A stretch of DNA of 40,688 nucleotides from Acidobacteriaceae bacterium (GCA_021323655.1 JAJPKO010000040.1:1-40688), one strand, 5' to 3'. Counted from the stretch's first letter, positions 16,868 through 26,589 are shown. The notes: generated from the sequence alone by a model not told the origin. Numbers and translations: made by a program.

Positions 16868-18349
16868 TTGCGTAAGCTATTGTTCATTTCCCTGATGTTG
16901 CTTGTTCCGGATTGGGGGAGCGCACAAACATCCGTTTCTTTGCCTGCGGCACCCGTTCCCTCGGAGGAGCAGGCGATGAACGCGCTGGAGCCTGGTCCGC
17001 AGCGGAGTCCGTCGAGCGAGGCGGGGGTGTCTCCGGAAGAGCGCCAGGTACCCAATGCACCCGATGTGACGATGTTTCCGCATAGCAGCACGGCCCCGTG
17101 GTGGATTTCAGGCCAGACGAACATTATTTTTCAGGCGCATGCTCCGTTTCATTCGCCTTACCAGGGGCAGAACAGTCTGCATGGTGCGGGGGAATACAAG
17201 ACTTCATTGCTGGGGACGCTTTTCCTTGGATACCAGCCACATCGGAACATCCGTTACAACACGGATTTTATTGCGGACTTTGAGAGCACAGGGGGACGAG
17301 GCCTGAGCCAGGCGCTGGGGCTGGCTGGATTTACGAACCTGGACGTGGTGCGCAATCCGAACCTGAGCTCGAAGCCCTATCTGGCGAGGGGCGAGATCCA
17401 CCAGACGATCGGCCTGACGAATGAGACAACGGAAGCCGATAGGGGACCGCTGTCACTGGCTGCACAGGTGCCTGTGCGCCGGTTTGAATTTCGCATTGGC
17501 AAGATGAGTATGCCGGATGTGTTCGACATCAACTCGGTAGGGAGTGACGCCCATCTCCAGTTCACCAACTGGACGGTTGATAATAACGGCGCGTGGGATT
17601 ACGCGGCGGACACGCGTGGGTATACAGTCGCCGGAATCTTGGAATATGACGAGCGCAACTGGAGCGTCCGGTATGGGATTGCGGCGATGCCGGTGGTGGC
17701 CAACGGGATTGATCTGGACTGGGCCTTTTCGCGGTCGAGCGGCCAGAACATGGAGTTTGAGCTGCGCAAGTCGCTTCTCCATGGACGCAAGGGGGTCACG
17801 CGAATTCTCAGCTACGTGAACCATGCGCATATGGGGAGCTATCGCGAAGCGGTTGAGGCGTATCTGAATGGAACAGATGCGACGCCGCAGATCACCAGGC
17901 ATGAGCACTTCAGCGCGGTGAAATACGGGTTTGGCTGGAACAATGAGCAGGAGATCACGCAGGATTTTCGTATCTTCAGCCGCTTTGGGTGGAATGAAGA
18001 CCAGCACGAATCCTTCGCATATACGGAAGTAGGACAGACCGTCTCATTGGGCGGCGATTTGCAGGGCATTCGTTGGGGGCGGCCAGTGGACAAAATCGGC
18101 GTGGCGTTTGTGTCGAACGCGATCAAGCGCGATCACCAGAACTATTTAAAGTACGGCGGGCTGGGGTTTCTGCTGGGGGATGGGGACCTGCGGTATGGCA
18201 GGGAAAATATTGTTGAGAGCTATTACAACTGGCATACATGGCGAGGTCTCTTCTTCGCGCTGGGGCTGACGCATGTGGACAATCCGGGATATAACCGCGC
18301 CCGCGGCCCCGTGTGGGTACCGTCGGTACGCATGCATGTGGACTATTGA
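16868..18349 (+). CDS. OprB-type carbohydrate-selective porin family protein
   Basis: A 493-residue protein that probably starts at a TTG codon. GGAGG lies four bases upstream, and the TTG begins a signal peptide (MRKLLFISLMLLVPDWGSAQ); the nearby ATG at 16857 is out of frame. The mature protein alternates beta strands in the manner of outer-membrane barrels. It contains IHQTIGLTNETTEADRGPLS, RRFEFRIGKMSMPDVFD and SDAHLQFTNWTVDNNGAWDY, the OprB pattern in which a strand ends in a 'GK' turn before DxFD and W...GAWDY. OprB proteins pass sugars across the outer membrane. The C-terminus ends in VRMHVDY, an aromatic residue as expected for barrel insertion. The sugar specificity is unknown. Confidence 0.75.
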   Translation: MRKLLFISLMLLVPDWGSAQTSVSLPAAPVPSEEQAMNALEPGPQRSPSSEAGVSPEERQVPNAPDVTMFPHSSTAPWWISGQTNIIFQAHAPFHSPYQGQNSLHGAGEYKTSLLGTLFLGYQPHRNIRYNTDFIADFESTGGRGLSQALGLAGFTNLDVVRNPNLSSKPYLARGEIHQTIGLTNETTEADRGPLSLAAQVPVRRFEFRIGKMSMPDVFDINSVGSDAHLQFTNWTVDNNGAWDYAADTRGYTVAGILEYDERNWSVRYGIAAMPVVANGIDLDWAFSRSSGQNMEFELRKSLLHGRKGVTRILSYVNHAHMGSYREAVEAYLNGTDATPQITRHEHFSAVKYGFGWNNEQEITQDFRIFSRFGWNEDQHESFAYTEVGQTVSLGGDLQGIRWGRPVDKIGVAFVSNAIKRDHQNYLKYGGLGFLLGDGDLRYGRENIVESYYNWHTWRGLFFALGLTHVDNPGYNRARGPVWVPSVRMHVDY

Positions 18350-18436
18350 GGGTGTCAGGCGCCCAGCAGCTGGATCACATTGGAAAGCACTTTGTTCAGG
18401 ATGGGAAACGCAGATTGTCTTTTCCTTATTTACCTA

Positions 18437-20632
18437 TTAGAAGTAGGTCTTTCCCATTTGAATGAAAAACTTGTAATGGCCCACATCGCCAATTGCGCCG
18501 CCAAATACAATCGGTCCAAAAAGTGTATTGACGATGAACCCGGCGGACCCATCGGAGGGCAGGTGGGAAGTATTTTTTACGTAGTAAGCCTTGCCAATAT
18601 CAGCGCCGGCAAAGAACAGCACTTTGCCCCCAAACAGGGGAGAAAGTGCTCCAGTTTGCCGTACATAGCCGCCCTGGAACAGGAAGTACTGATTGGTAAA
18701 AAGCTCGTTCGTGTTATAGGCGGGGATGCGGAATGATCCGCCGAGGGAAAATGGCGGCAACCCTCCGGGTTTTTCCCAGAGAGTACTTCCGCCGGAGAGG
18801 CCGAGATAAACAGAAGAGCGAGAGCTTACAGGGGCAAATCCAATGCTGGTAAGCTCGACCAGCGGAAACGCCGTGCCTGCCACCGGCTTTGTGTCCCACC
18901 ACTCGGCCCGCGTCCTCAGGCGCAGGCCCCGCATCGGCGTCAGCGGGCTGTCCAGGCCATCGAACGTAAAACGCAGATGGGTATCGCCTTCACGGCCGCG
19001 CACGTGCGGATAAATTTGTGGATCTCCCACATTGGGATAGAGTTTCTGGTCCACCGCTTCATATCCTGCCCGCAGTTCAGCCGATCGTCCCAGAAAATAC
19101 CCGGCGTCCATCGCTCCGCCCAGCGTGCGATTACGGTATTCCGCGATCAGGCCCTTTTGCGAATACACATTCAGCGGGGCGTTGTCTGCAAAAAGCCTGG
19201 GAGCAATAAACAAATGCCGCGATGCAGTCAGCGGCCGCAGATACTCGGATGACGCCAGGTATTCTGACCCCAGCAGCACGTCGTTGCGGAGCTCCGCTCC
19301 ATATTTGCCAAGATCAAACATGGTAAGCCGAGCTCCGACGCTGAGCGTCACAGTCCGGTAGTCCCATCCGTCTATGAGCAGCAAGGGCCGCAGAATATTG
19401 CGTCCATAAGGGTCCGGGCTGCCGGTGACCGCAATTCCCGGAGCACCTGCAAGGTTGGTGGTGAGCCCATAACTCAGATTGGAAACGCGCTCATCGCTGG
19501 CGATCGTGGTAAGCTGACGTGCGATTTTTGCTGTGCTGATCGGTTTGTGCAGGTCTGGCGCAAGCTCCTGTCTGATCTGCTGAGCATCCGGCTTTGCCAC
19601 GCCAGTGACCTGGACAAACCGTGGAACAGGCACTTTTCGCATTCTGCTCGTGCGCTCCGCCAGATATTGTTTCCAGGTGGCTTCATCCACGGCAAACCTG
19701 CTGAGGACCGCCGCTTTACTTTGCGCCGCTTCGTATCCTTTTTTGATCAGGTCGACGGTTTTCTCATAGTCCAGAGCGGTGAAGTCCTGCAGCGGAACAC
19801 TCACCAGAACGTCGGCCTGTTCCATGCTCTTCAGCTCATTGGCTGCGATCATGACGCTGAGACTTCGTCCCAGAGCGCCTACGGTCGAGAGCCGCTCCGT
19901 CGCCTTCAGAGAGGCTGTTTGCAGATAGATGGCGATGGTGACGTCGGCCCCCATCTGTCTGGCCACGTCTACTGGCAGGTTATCGAGCAGCCCTCCATCG
20001 GCATACACCGCATCTGTTGTTCTTACCGGAGCAAAGATGCTAGGCAGCGACATGGTGGCGCGCATGGCCTGAGAGAGAGAGCCGGAGCGGAAGACATGCT
20101 CCTTGCCGGAGATGAGGTCAGTTGCGACGCAGGCAAAGGGTGTTGGCAGGTCGTCGAAATTGGTCACCTCAGAGTAGGGCAGCGCAATTTTGTCCAGAAG
20201 CAGTTGCACCTGCTGGCCGGCCTTATAGCCTTCCTGTGAGCGGATTTTATGTCCAACTCCCAGCAGCAGGGAGACGGGATAATCGCTGCGGTCTTCTTTG
20301 CGGCGGAAAGAGAGATCGCGATAGGGTGAACTGTCGCTCAGAATCTGGCTCCAGTCAATGCCCTCCACCAGAGTCTGAATTTGCTCCGGAGTTTCTCCGG
20401 CAGCAAAGGCGCCTCCCACCAACCCGCCCATGCTGGTACCAGCAACCATGTCCACCGGAATGTGGTGCTCGTCCATCCACTGGAGCGCGCCAATGTGCGC
20501 CAGTCCTAAAGCTCCGCCGCCATTCAGGACGAGGCCAATGCGGGGTCTGTGACTGTTTTGTGCGGAAAGGGCAAAGACTTGCGCCAGAAAAAGGAGAATC
20601 CCACATGCGAGGACTTGCGATAGTTTGCGCAT
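18437..20632 (-). CDS. Patatin-like phospholipase fused to Omp85-type barrel (PlpD-like, type Vd secretion)
   Basis: A 731-residue protein. A signal peptide (ILLFLAQVFALSAQ) precedes a patatin domain (about residues 30-225). That domain has the glycine-rich oxyanion loop LNGGGALGLAH, the nucleophile elbow GTSMGG (Ser67) and the catalytic Asp212 in ADGGLLDNLP; both members of the Ser-Asp dyad are present. A POTRA-like segment (around VPRFVQVTGVAKPDAQQIR) and a beta-barrel with LRFTFDGLDSPLTPMRGLRLR follow, ending in GKTYF with a terminal Phe. This order matches Pseudomonas PlpD, a phospholipase A1 exported through its own barrel. It lies 90 bases downstream of the winged-helix/PD40 gene on the same strand and could be cotranscribed. 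It is convergent with the porin. Confidence 0.88.
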   Translation of the reverse strand: MRKLSQVLACGILLFLAQVFALSAQNSHRPRIGLVLNGGGALGLAHIGALQWMDEHHIPVDMVAGTSMGGLVGGAFAAGETPEQIQTLVEGIDWSQILSDSSPYRDLSFRRKEDRSDYPVSLLLGVGHKIRSQEGYKAGQQVQLLLDKIALPYSEVTNFDDLPTPFACVATDLISGKEHVFRSGSLSQAMRATMSLPSIFAPVRTTDAVYADGGLLDNLPVDVARQMGADVTIAIYLQTASLKATERLSTVGALGRSLSVMIAANELKSMEQADVLVSVPLQDFTALDYEKTVDLIKKGYEAAQSKAAVLSRFAVDEATWKQYLAERTSRMRKVPVPRFVQVTGVAKPDAQQIRQELAPDLHKPISTAKIARQLTTIASDERVSNLSYGLTTNLAGAPGIAVTGSPDPYGRNILRPLLLIDGWDYRTVTLSVGARLTMFDLGKYGAELRNDVLLGSEYLASSEYLRPLTASRHLFIAPRLFADNAPLNVYSQKGLIAEYRNRTLGGAMDAGYFLGRSAELRAGYEAVDQKLYPNVGDPQIYPHVRGREGDTHLRFTFDGLDSPLTPMRGLRLRTRAEWWDTKPVAGTAFPLVELTSIGFAPVSSRSSVYLGLSGGSTLWEKPGGLPPFSLGGSFRIPAYNTNELFTNQYFLFQGGYVRQTGALSPLFGGKVLFFAGADIGKAYYVKNTSHLPSDGSAGFIVNTLFGPIVFGGAIGDVGHYKFFIQMGKTYF

Positions 20633-20722
20633 GGTTTAGCAAGGTCTATCTGACCAAAGAATGAGAACAATTTCCATAACAACAGAGGGAAATTGCGAAA
20701 GGGCGTATACGAAGGAACACCG

Positions 20723-22870
20723 CTATTTCAGATCGAGAGAATAGATGTTGACGGAAGAACTTTGCGTGTTTACCACCGGTTCGTCTCCCGGAGCGAGAGC
20801 GATGAGGCGATAGTCAGAAGCATAGGCCGGCTGCAAGTCAGTCAGAGTGGCAATTTTCTGCGCGTTTCCGGATGGCAGATCGAGCCTGTAGACCGGTTCT
20901 CCCGGCTCCAGAAAATTCTGATAGAAGATAGCGCGGCTGTTTGCCGCCCACACCGGGTCCGCGGCCCCATTGCTGACCAGTGTCGTCCAGTGCTGCGTCT
21001 GGCTGTCATAGAGCATCATGGTCTTCTGGTCAGAGCGCAATGCAGCGATGTAGCGCCCGTCGGGAGAAAGCCGAGGGCTGAACAGGCCATCGGAGCCGGG
21101 GATTTTGGAGACCACATGCGTTTGCAGATTGATGCTGAAGATGGCCTTTGGCTGCGACTCCCCGCCCATGATGTCGGGCACGCGCCCAAAAACAATCGAG
21201 CTGCCATCAGGAGACCAGTTCGGGTCGGCCTGCCCGCGCTTTTCATCGAGTACGGGTTGGAGATTTCCGCCATTGGCATCTATAAAGTAGATCGCCCAGA
21301 GGCCTCCTGCACGGCGCGCCATCAGCGCCAGAGAATGATTGTCAGGAGACCACCTCATACTGAAGATGGAAAGCGCCGGACTGGACGGGGTCGTGAGCTG
21401 CAGGCGCTCTGTTCCGTCTGCGCGGCTGCGCCACAGCGTATTGTCGGAGGCGTTGAGCCAGGCCACCCACTGGCCATCGCGCGAATATTCCACCAGCGCC
21501 GTGGAGCCAAGATTATTGCCGAGAGGAAGAAAGCGGTGCTCCGCAGCGGAGTGCACCAACATCTCGCGCCGGTAATCCACTCCAGTAAAAAAAACGCGGC
21601 TGGATTCAGGCCCGGTAGCCGGAGACTGATAATCGAGTGGACCATTCGTGAGCTTGACCGGATCGTCGCGCAGCTCCCAGATGTCGGCTGCTCCGTCATG
21701 CGTGGAGGCGAAGACGTAGGTCTTTCCATCGGCTGTCCAGCTTCCGCAGCACTCGGCAGAAGGCTGGCTCCATCCATTCAGCAGGCGGCGAAGCTTGCCG
21801 CTCAAAGCCTTGTATTCCCAGAGGGAAGGTGCGCCGGTGTCCGGATCCAATATGGTGAACCGCAGCAGTTTCCCATCCGGCGACCATCGGAGCCAAAAGG
21901 CGCGTCCCGGCAACTGAATGAGCTGGTGGCTTTCCTGACCATCTTCTCGCGCAACGAACAGCGCGTTTCCAGCCGCATACAAAATGTGTTGGCCATCCGG
22001 CATCCAGGTCGCGTCGTGGGCGAGCACATCACCAAAGCGCTGCGCCTGGCCGCCCAGCGCAGGAACAATCCAGATCGCCTGCTCTGGCTCGCGCGCGAGA
22101 TGGTTCCTCACAATCAGCCGTGAACCGTCCCGCGAAATGGAGCAAATCAGTGGGGCAACAATTTCCGAGGGCAGCCGCAGGTCTTCCACTTCGCCGTTGG
22201 CCGCCAGCGCTTCGGCCAGGACCGGACGACCTTCTTCGAGTTGAGAAAAGTAAATGCGGCCACCTTCCACAGCCATCGCCGAGAAATTTTCCACGTCGAG
22301 CTGCGTCGCCAATACCTTGCCATGATGCGTAATGGCAGAAATTCGCAGCGGCGTCTGCATCGGAGGCGTCCGGAGTAACAGCCACGCCACAAGAATGGCA
22401 AGGCATGCGACAGCAGCAGGCCACAGAACGCGCGTCCAGGGGAAATGCGCCGACTTTTCCAGAGCGAGGGAGGGAACCGGAGGGGTTTCCGTATGGACCG
22501 GCTGCTCCGGGTAGATTTCTTTGACCGGAGCAATGAATCGGTATCCACGGCGGGCCAGAGTTTCAATAAAGCGCGGGTTGTCCGCCGAGTCTCCCAAGGC
22601 TTCGCGGAGTTTGTTGATGGCAATGCCCAGGCTGTGGTCAAAATCCACGGTCGTGTTGTCTGCCCATAACCGCTTCTGAATCTGCTCTTTGCTGACTACC
22701 TCGCCGTGATGCTCCAGCAGAATGCTCAGGACGCGAAATGGTTGGCCCTGAATCCGGATGCGTTTGCCATTCCTGCGAAGCTCGCCCGACTTCAGGTCAG
22801 CTTCAAACAGTCCGAAGGCGTATCTCTCAGGTATAAGCGATGGCCTGTCAGATTGTTCAGCTACCTGCAT
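20723..22870 (-). CDS. CadC-like winged-helix regulator with transmembrane helix and PD40/WD40-like beta-propeller
   Basis: A protein of 715 residues from the ATG at 22870; a TTG one codon upstream and an ATG 18 codons upstream are alternatives. Residues about 16-116 form an OmpR/PhoB-type winged helix (YAFGLFEADLKSGELRRNGK, then WADNTTVDFDHSLGIAINKL and ARRGYRFIAPV). A membrane helix at about 148-166 (WPAAVACLAILVAWLLL) follows. The remaining 530 residues are periplasmic PD40 repeats (RWSPDGK, NWSPDGSSIVFG, RLSPDGRYIAAL). Known family logic is a one-component sensor: the propeller senses and the cytoplasmic winged helix binds DNA. Divergence from a TonB receptor gene suggests it controls that locus. 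A nested inverted repeat overlaps its leader (22879-22946). Confidence 0.85.
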   Translation of the reverse strand: MQVAEQSDRPSLIPERYAFGLFEADLKSGELRRNGKRIRIQGQPFRVLSILLEHHGEVVSKEQIQKRLWADNTTVDFDHSLGIAINKLREALGDSADNPRFIETLARRGYRFIAPVKEIYPEQPVHTETPPVPSLALEKSAHFPWTRVLWPAAVACLAILVAWLLLRTPPMQTPLRISAITHHGKVLATQLDVENFSAMAVEGGRIYFSQLEEGRPVLAEALAANGEVEDLRLPSEIVAPLICSISRDGSRLIVRNHLAREPEQAIWIVPALGGQAQRFGDVLAHDATWMPDGQHILYAAGNALFVAREDGQESHQLIQLPGRAFWLRWSPDGKLLRFTILDPDTGAPSLWEYKALSGKLRRLLNGWSQPSAECCGSWTADGKTYVFASTHDGAADIWELRDDPVKLTNGPLDYQSPATGPESSRVFFTGVDYRREMLVHSAAEHRFLPLGNNLGSTALVEYSRDGQWVAWLNASDNTLWRSRADGTERLQLTTPSSPALSIFSMRWSPDNHSLALMARRAGGLWAIYFIDANGGNLQPVLDEKRGQADPNWSPDGSSIVFGRVPDIMGGESQPKAIFSINLQTHVVSKIPGSDGLFSPRLSPDGRYIAALRSDQKTMMLYDSQTQHWTTLVSNGAADPVWAANSRAIFYQNFLEPGEPVYRLDLPSGNAQKIATLTDLQPAYASDYRLIALAPGDEPVVNTQSSSVNIYSLDLK

Positions 22871-22878
22871 CAAAAATG

Positions 22879-22946
22879 TTATGTCTCCTGTGGGTTTATA
22901 CGCCCACAGAAATGCTGGAGTCAATCCCGAAAACTAGGAGACATAA
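22879..22946. promoter_or_regulatory. Nested inverted repeats between regulator and TonB receptor genes
   Basis: TTATGTCTCCT (22879-22889) is matched by its exact reverse complement AGGAGACATAA at 22936-22946. Inside lies CTGTGGG (22888-22894) with CCCACAG (22903-22909). The inner hairpin abuts the AGGAGA that probably serves as ribosome-binding site of the minus-strand regulator. The arrangement could be an operator for the winged-helix protein (two half sites) or an RNA structure masking its ribosome-binding site. Confidence 0.55.
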
Positions 22947-23124
22947 GTGTACAAACTGCTGAAACCAAAATACATAACGAGAGATAAACATTTGACAAGA
23001 AATAGGTTGATGGTGGATTGCCAACCGTTCCGCCAAAGAACGATCTTTTTGAGCGGATTATTGCTCATTCTTGATCGAAAAAGAGAACAAACACACAGAA
23101 GTACTTTTGGGGGGACCACTTTCG

Positions 23125-26100
23125 ATGCAGAGAACCAGAAAAGCAAAATATTCCCGGTTCTGGATGACAATCGCAGCGTTCCTGTTCCTTCTCTCCGGAG
23201 GAGTTCAGGCATTCAGTCAAACGGACACGGCCCGCATTCAGGGTACAGTGCTCGACCAGAGCGGAGCTGCCATTCCGAACGCCACCATCACCCTGACGAA
23301 CACAGATACCGGAGTTTCACAGACGACGACCAGTGATGCCGCCGGAAACTTTGGCTTCAATGCTCTCGTCCGTGGAAATTACTCGGCGGAGGTCCAGGCT
23401 CAGGGATTCGCCACCCAGACCCAGAAACTGACGCTGGAAGTCTCCCAGGTGCAGGCGCTGAATTTTCACATGCAGGCGGGGGCCGTCGCCACGACAGTCA
23501 CAGTGACTGACGCAGCCCCGATTGTGGACACCGCCAGTTCTTCTCTGGGGGATGTCATCCAGGGGCAGCAGGTTACCGAACTGCCGCTGAATGGGCGCAA
23601 CTTTACGCAACTTGCCCTGCTGACCCCCGGGGTCACGCGAGGGCAATACGGCAGCAGCGCCAGCGGCGTGAACGGGGATGCTGAAACCTTTCGGAATCAG
23701 GAGAACGGCGGCGCGGCCATTTCTACCAACGGCCTCCGACAGCAGGCGAACAACTACATTCTGGACGGCATTGACAATAACGAGGCCCTGGTGAACACCA
23801 TAGTCTTTTTCCCGAACGTGGATGCGACCCAGGAATTTCGCGTGAATACGAGCGTGGCCCCGGCAGAGTTCGGACGCGCTGGTGGTTCCATCGTTCAGAC
23901 TTCCATCAAATCGGGAACCAATGACCTGCATGGCTCCGCGTTCTGGTTTGCTCGCAGCAGCCTGTTTGATGCAAACCCTAACTATCAGTTTCTGGGGGCA
24001 AGCCCGACTCCGGCGTTGCCGTACCGCAGAAACCAGTTCGGCGGGTCGGCCGGGCTGCCTCTGGTCCGGAATCATCTCTTCCTGTTCGGGGACTATCAGG
24101 GGACCCGCGAATATACGCCTCTAAACGCGCAGATTCTCACCGTACCGACGCAGTTGATGCGGCAGGGCAACTTCACAGAGCTGCTGGGACAACCGCAGAT
24201 CATTAATCTGGCAGGCAGTTCTGTCACCGGGTGCCCGCAGCATACTCTAGCCAACGGTACGGTGGTGAGCGCGAGCAATCCTCCGAATGGAGCGATCTTT
24301 GATCCGATGACCTGCTCGCAATTTGATTACAACGGACAGCCGAACGTTATTGATCCCACGCGCCTGAACAAGGCCGCGGTCAATTACCTGAATGCCTATC
24401 CGCTGCCCAATCTCCCGGGCACCAACAACGGAACAGAAAACAACTATCGGACGATCCGCAAGCAGGTGACCCACTACAACACGTTCGATACCCGTCTGGA
24501 TTGGGTGCCAAACGTGAACAACCAGTTTTTCGGGCGCTTCAGCTACGACCAGAGTCAGTTCACAAGAACGTCAGAGTTTGCCACTCTGCCTGCCGGTTTT
24601 GCGTCAGGCTCGAACAATGTGCATGCGCGCGGCATCGCCCTGGGGTATACACGGACATTTACGCCGAATGTGCTGAATGAGCTGCGTGTGGGCTACAACC
24701 GCTACACGCTGACCAACGTTCCGGTATTCAGCAATGTGCCGGTTTCGGCGAATCTGGGCATTGTGAACGCAAACCGCACTCCGCAACTGGGCGGTGGAGC
24801 GCTGATAGGTGGCTACCAGAACCAGCTCGAATACACGGGTGACTATGGAACGTATGCGGTCCCGGAAAACACTTACGAAATTACAGACTCGCTCACCGTC
24901 AACCGCGGAACGCATTCCTTCAAGTTCGGCGGCACGGCCATCCGCCGTGATGTTTCCTTCTTCCGTCCGATTTCCGGCAAAGGCTATTTCCAGATCGGAA
25001 ACGGGGACTTTACCGGATATGAAGTATCTGAGCTGCTGGCGGGCTTTGTAGACAACTACAGCATCGGCGCGCAGAATGGCTTCTTCGGAACGCGCAACTA
25101 TGAATGGGGCATCTTTGGTCAGGATGACTGGAAGGTTTCCCGTCGCCTTACGCTGAATCTTGGCGTGCGGTATGACATCATCACGTATCCCACAGAAGAG
25201 CATAACCGTCAGGCGGCGCTCAATCCGGTTACGGGCCATATTGATCTGGCCGACGTAAATGGCGTGCCGCGCAGCATTGTGGACACGGATTACCATAACG
25301 TGGCTCCGCGCTTCGGCTTTGCCTACGATGTTTTCGGCGATGGCAAGACCGCTCTTCGCGGCGGATACGGCATCTTCTACTTCCTGGACCGGGGCGGTAT
25401 TGATAACCAGTTCGGGCAGCAGGTGCCGTTTGGCGGAAGCGTGGAATATACGGCCGCCAACGGTTACCGCATCACCTTTACGGGACAGGGCCCGCAATAC
25501 AACAACAATAACACGGTTGCAACCAACCCGCTACCACTGCCTGGCTATCCCAATTTCGATCCCAACAACCCTCCGGCGGGGGTGAACATCTTCACTACCA
25601 ACCGGCACAACCAGATTCCGATGGTGCAGCAATACGATCTGCAATTGCAGCAGCAGATCGGCCCGCAGACGGTACTCTCGCTCGCCTATGTAGGCAACAG
25701 AGCGGTGCACCTGGCCACTGGATACAACTACAACACGGTAAAGCTGGATGGCAGTGCGCAGCTCTTTCCGAACCTCGGCCAGATTGTGGCGCAGTTCAAT
25801 AACGGCGTTTCACACTATGACAGTCTTCAGGCGTCCATCAACCACCGCTATTCGAAGGGTCTGACGCTCACCGGCTCGTACACCTGGGCGCACAACCTCG
25901 ACAACAGCGATGGATATTTAGGCTTCTATGCAGTCAGCCCTCTGTATGTCTTCAATCCCCGGCTGAATAAAGGTAACTCGAGTCTCGACCAGCGCAATGT
26001 TTTTGTTGCCAGCGCGCTCTATGAGCTTCCTTTTGGTCGGGGCAAGCAGTTTGGCAACAGCTGGAACCGCGGCCTCGACCTGGTTGCGGGAGGATGGCAG

Positions 26101-26520
26101 CTGAATACCATTGTTCAGGCGGAGACGGGGACGCCCATCACCGTGGTGTATCCGCAGTATGGTGGCAACTTCAGCATCCGCGCGAGTGCCGACCGCCCGA
26201 TTGCCCAACCCCACAGCATCTCCGGCCACTGGTTTGATACCACGCCGTTCTACAAGCCACCGGTGGGAACAGACGGCAATGTGGCCAGAAATTATCTGCA
26301 CGGCCCCGGGCTAGCGGAAGGAGATGTTTCGCTGTTCAAGAACATCGCCCTTACCGAGCGGGTCAAGGCCGAACTCCGCGCGGAAGCCTTCAATGTGACG
26401 AATACGCCGCAGTTCACCAATCCTGACTCCAATCCGCAGGATGGGAACTTTGGCAAGATCACGGGGACGCGTCAATATTCTGAACGCCAATTGCAAATGG
26501 CAGTCCGCTTCACCTTCTGA
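23125..26520 (+). CDS. Oar-type TonB-dependent receptor with carboxypeptidase-like regulatory domain
   Basis: A protein of 1131 residues from the ATG at 23125, about ten bases after GGGGGGA; 18 further upstream codons are open but unlikely. The signal peptide (MTIAAFLFLLSGGVQAFSQ) is followed by a CarboxypepD_reg-like beta-sandwich (about residues 37-115: ARIQGTVLDQSGAAIPNATI...). A plug domain follows with ELPLNGRNFTQLALLTPGV and IDNNEALVNTIVFFPNVDAT. The 22-stranded barrel includes NQFFGRFSYDQSQF, GIFGQDDWKVSRRLTLNLGV and NVAPRFGFAYDVFGDGKTAL, and it ends in MAVRFTF with the aromatic C-terminal residue. Such receptors import large substrates using TonB energy. There is no SusD partner. Substrate is suggested only by the amylase downstream and the regulator upstream. 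Confidence 0.92.
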   Translation: MQRTRKAKYSRFWMTIAAFLFLLSGGVQAFSQTDTARIQGTVLDQSGAAIPNATITLTNTDTGVSQTTTSDAAGNFGFNALVRGNYSAEVQAQGFATQTQKLTLEVSQVQALNFHMQAGAVATTVTVTDAAPIVDTASSSLGDVIQGQQVTELPLNGRNFTQLALLTPGVTRGQYGSSASGVNGDAETFRNQENGGAAISTNGLRQQANNYILDGIDNNEALVNTIVFFPNVDATQEFRVNTSVAPAEFGRAGGSIVQTSIKSGTNDLHGSAFWFARSSLFDANPNYQFLGASPTPALPYRRNQFGGSAGLPLVRNHLFLFGDYQGTREYTPLNAQILTVPTQLMRQGNFTELLGQPQIINLAGSSVTGCPQHTLANGTVVSASNPPNGAIFDPMTCSQFDYNGQPNVIDPTRLNKAAVNYLNAYPLPNLPGTNNGTENNYRTIRKQVTHYNTFDTRLDWVPNVNNQFFGRFSYDQSQFTRTSEFATLPAGFASGSNNVHARGIALGYTRTFTPNVLNELRVGYNRYTLTNVPVFSNVPVSANLGIVNANRTPQLGGGALIGGYQNQLEYTGDYGTYAVPENTYEITDSLTVNRGTHSFKFGGTAIRRDVSFFRPISGKGYFQIGNGDFTGYEVSELLAGFVDNYSIGAQNGFFGTRNYEWGIFGQDDWKVSRRLTLNLGVRYDIITYPTEEHNRQAALNPVTGHIDLADVNGVPRSIVDTDYHNVAPRFGFAYDVFGDGKTALRGGYGIFYFLDRGGIDNQFGQQVPFGGSVEYTAANGYRITFTGQGPQYNNNNTVATNPLPLPGYPNFDPNNPPAGVNIFTTNRHNQIPMVQQYDLQLQQQIGPQTVLSLAYVGNRAVHLATGYNYNTVKLDGSAQLFPNLGQIVAQFNNGVSHYDSLQASINHRYSKGLTLTGSYTWAHNLDNSDGYLGFYAVSPLYVFNPRLNKGNSSLDQRNVFVASALYELPFGRGKQFGNSWNRGLDLVAGGWQLNTIVQAETGTPITVVYPQYGGNFSIRASADRPIAQPHSISGHWFDTTPFYKPPVGTDGNVARNYLHGPGLAEGDVSLFKNIALTERVKAELRAEAFNVTNTPQFTNPDSNPQDGNFGKITGTRQYSERQLQMAVRFTF

Positions 26521-26536
26521 CTTCTGTTATTTTGAC

Positions 26537-26573
26537 AGCGCTGCGCCGGCTCTTCCGGCGTGGCGCTCTTTTT
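26537..26573 (+). terminator. Strong intrinsic terminator between receptor and amylase
   Basis: AGCGC-TG-CGCCGG, loop CTCTT, CCGGCG-TG-GCGCT: eleven Watson-Crick pairs interrupted by one internal TG/TG mismatch, followed by CTTTTT. It begins 16 bases after the receptor stop. The amylase start at 26590 is only about 16 bases beyond the T-run, leaving no room for a separate promoter after the terminator. Confidence 0.85.
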
Positions 26574-26589
26574 CAAAAAAGGATTTTCC

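Noticed and set aside
20693-22123. A 476-codon plus-strand open frame
   Set aside because: Antisense to the PD40 regulator gene; Arg-rich product with no family features.
22992-22997. TTGACA upstream of the TonB receptor as a -35 box
   Set aside because: No acceptable -10 hexamer lies 16-18 bases downstream, so a sigma-70 promoter is not supported.
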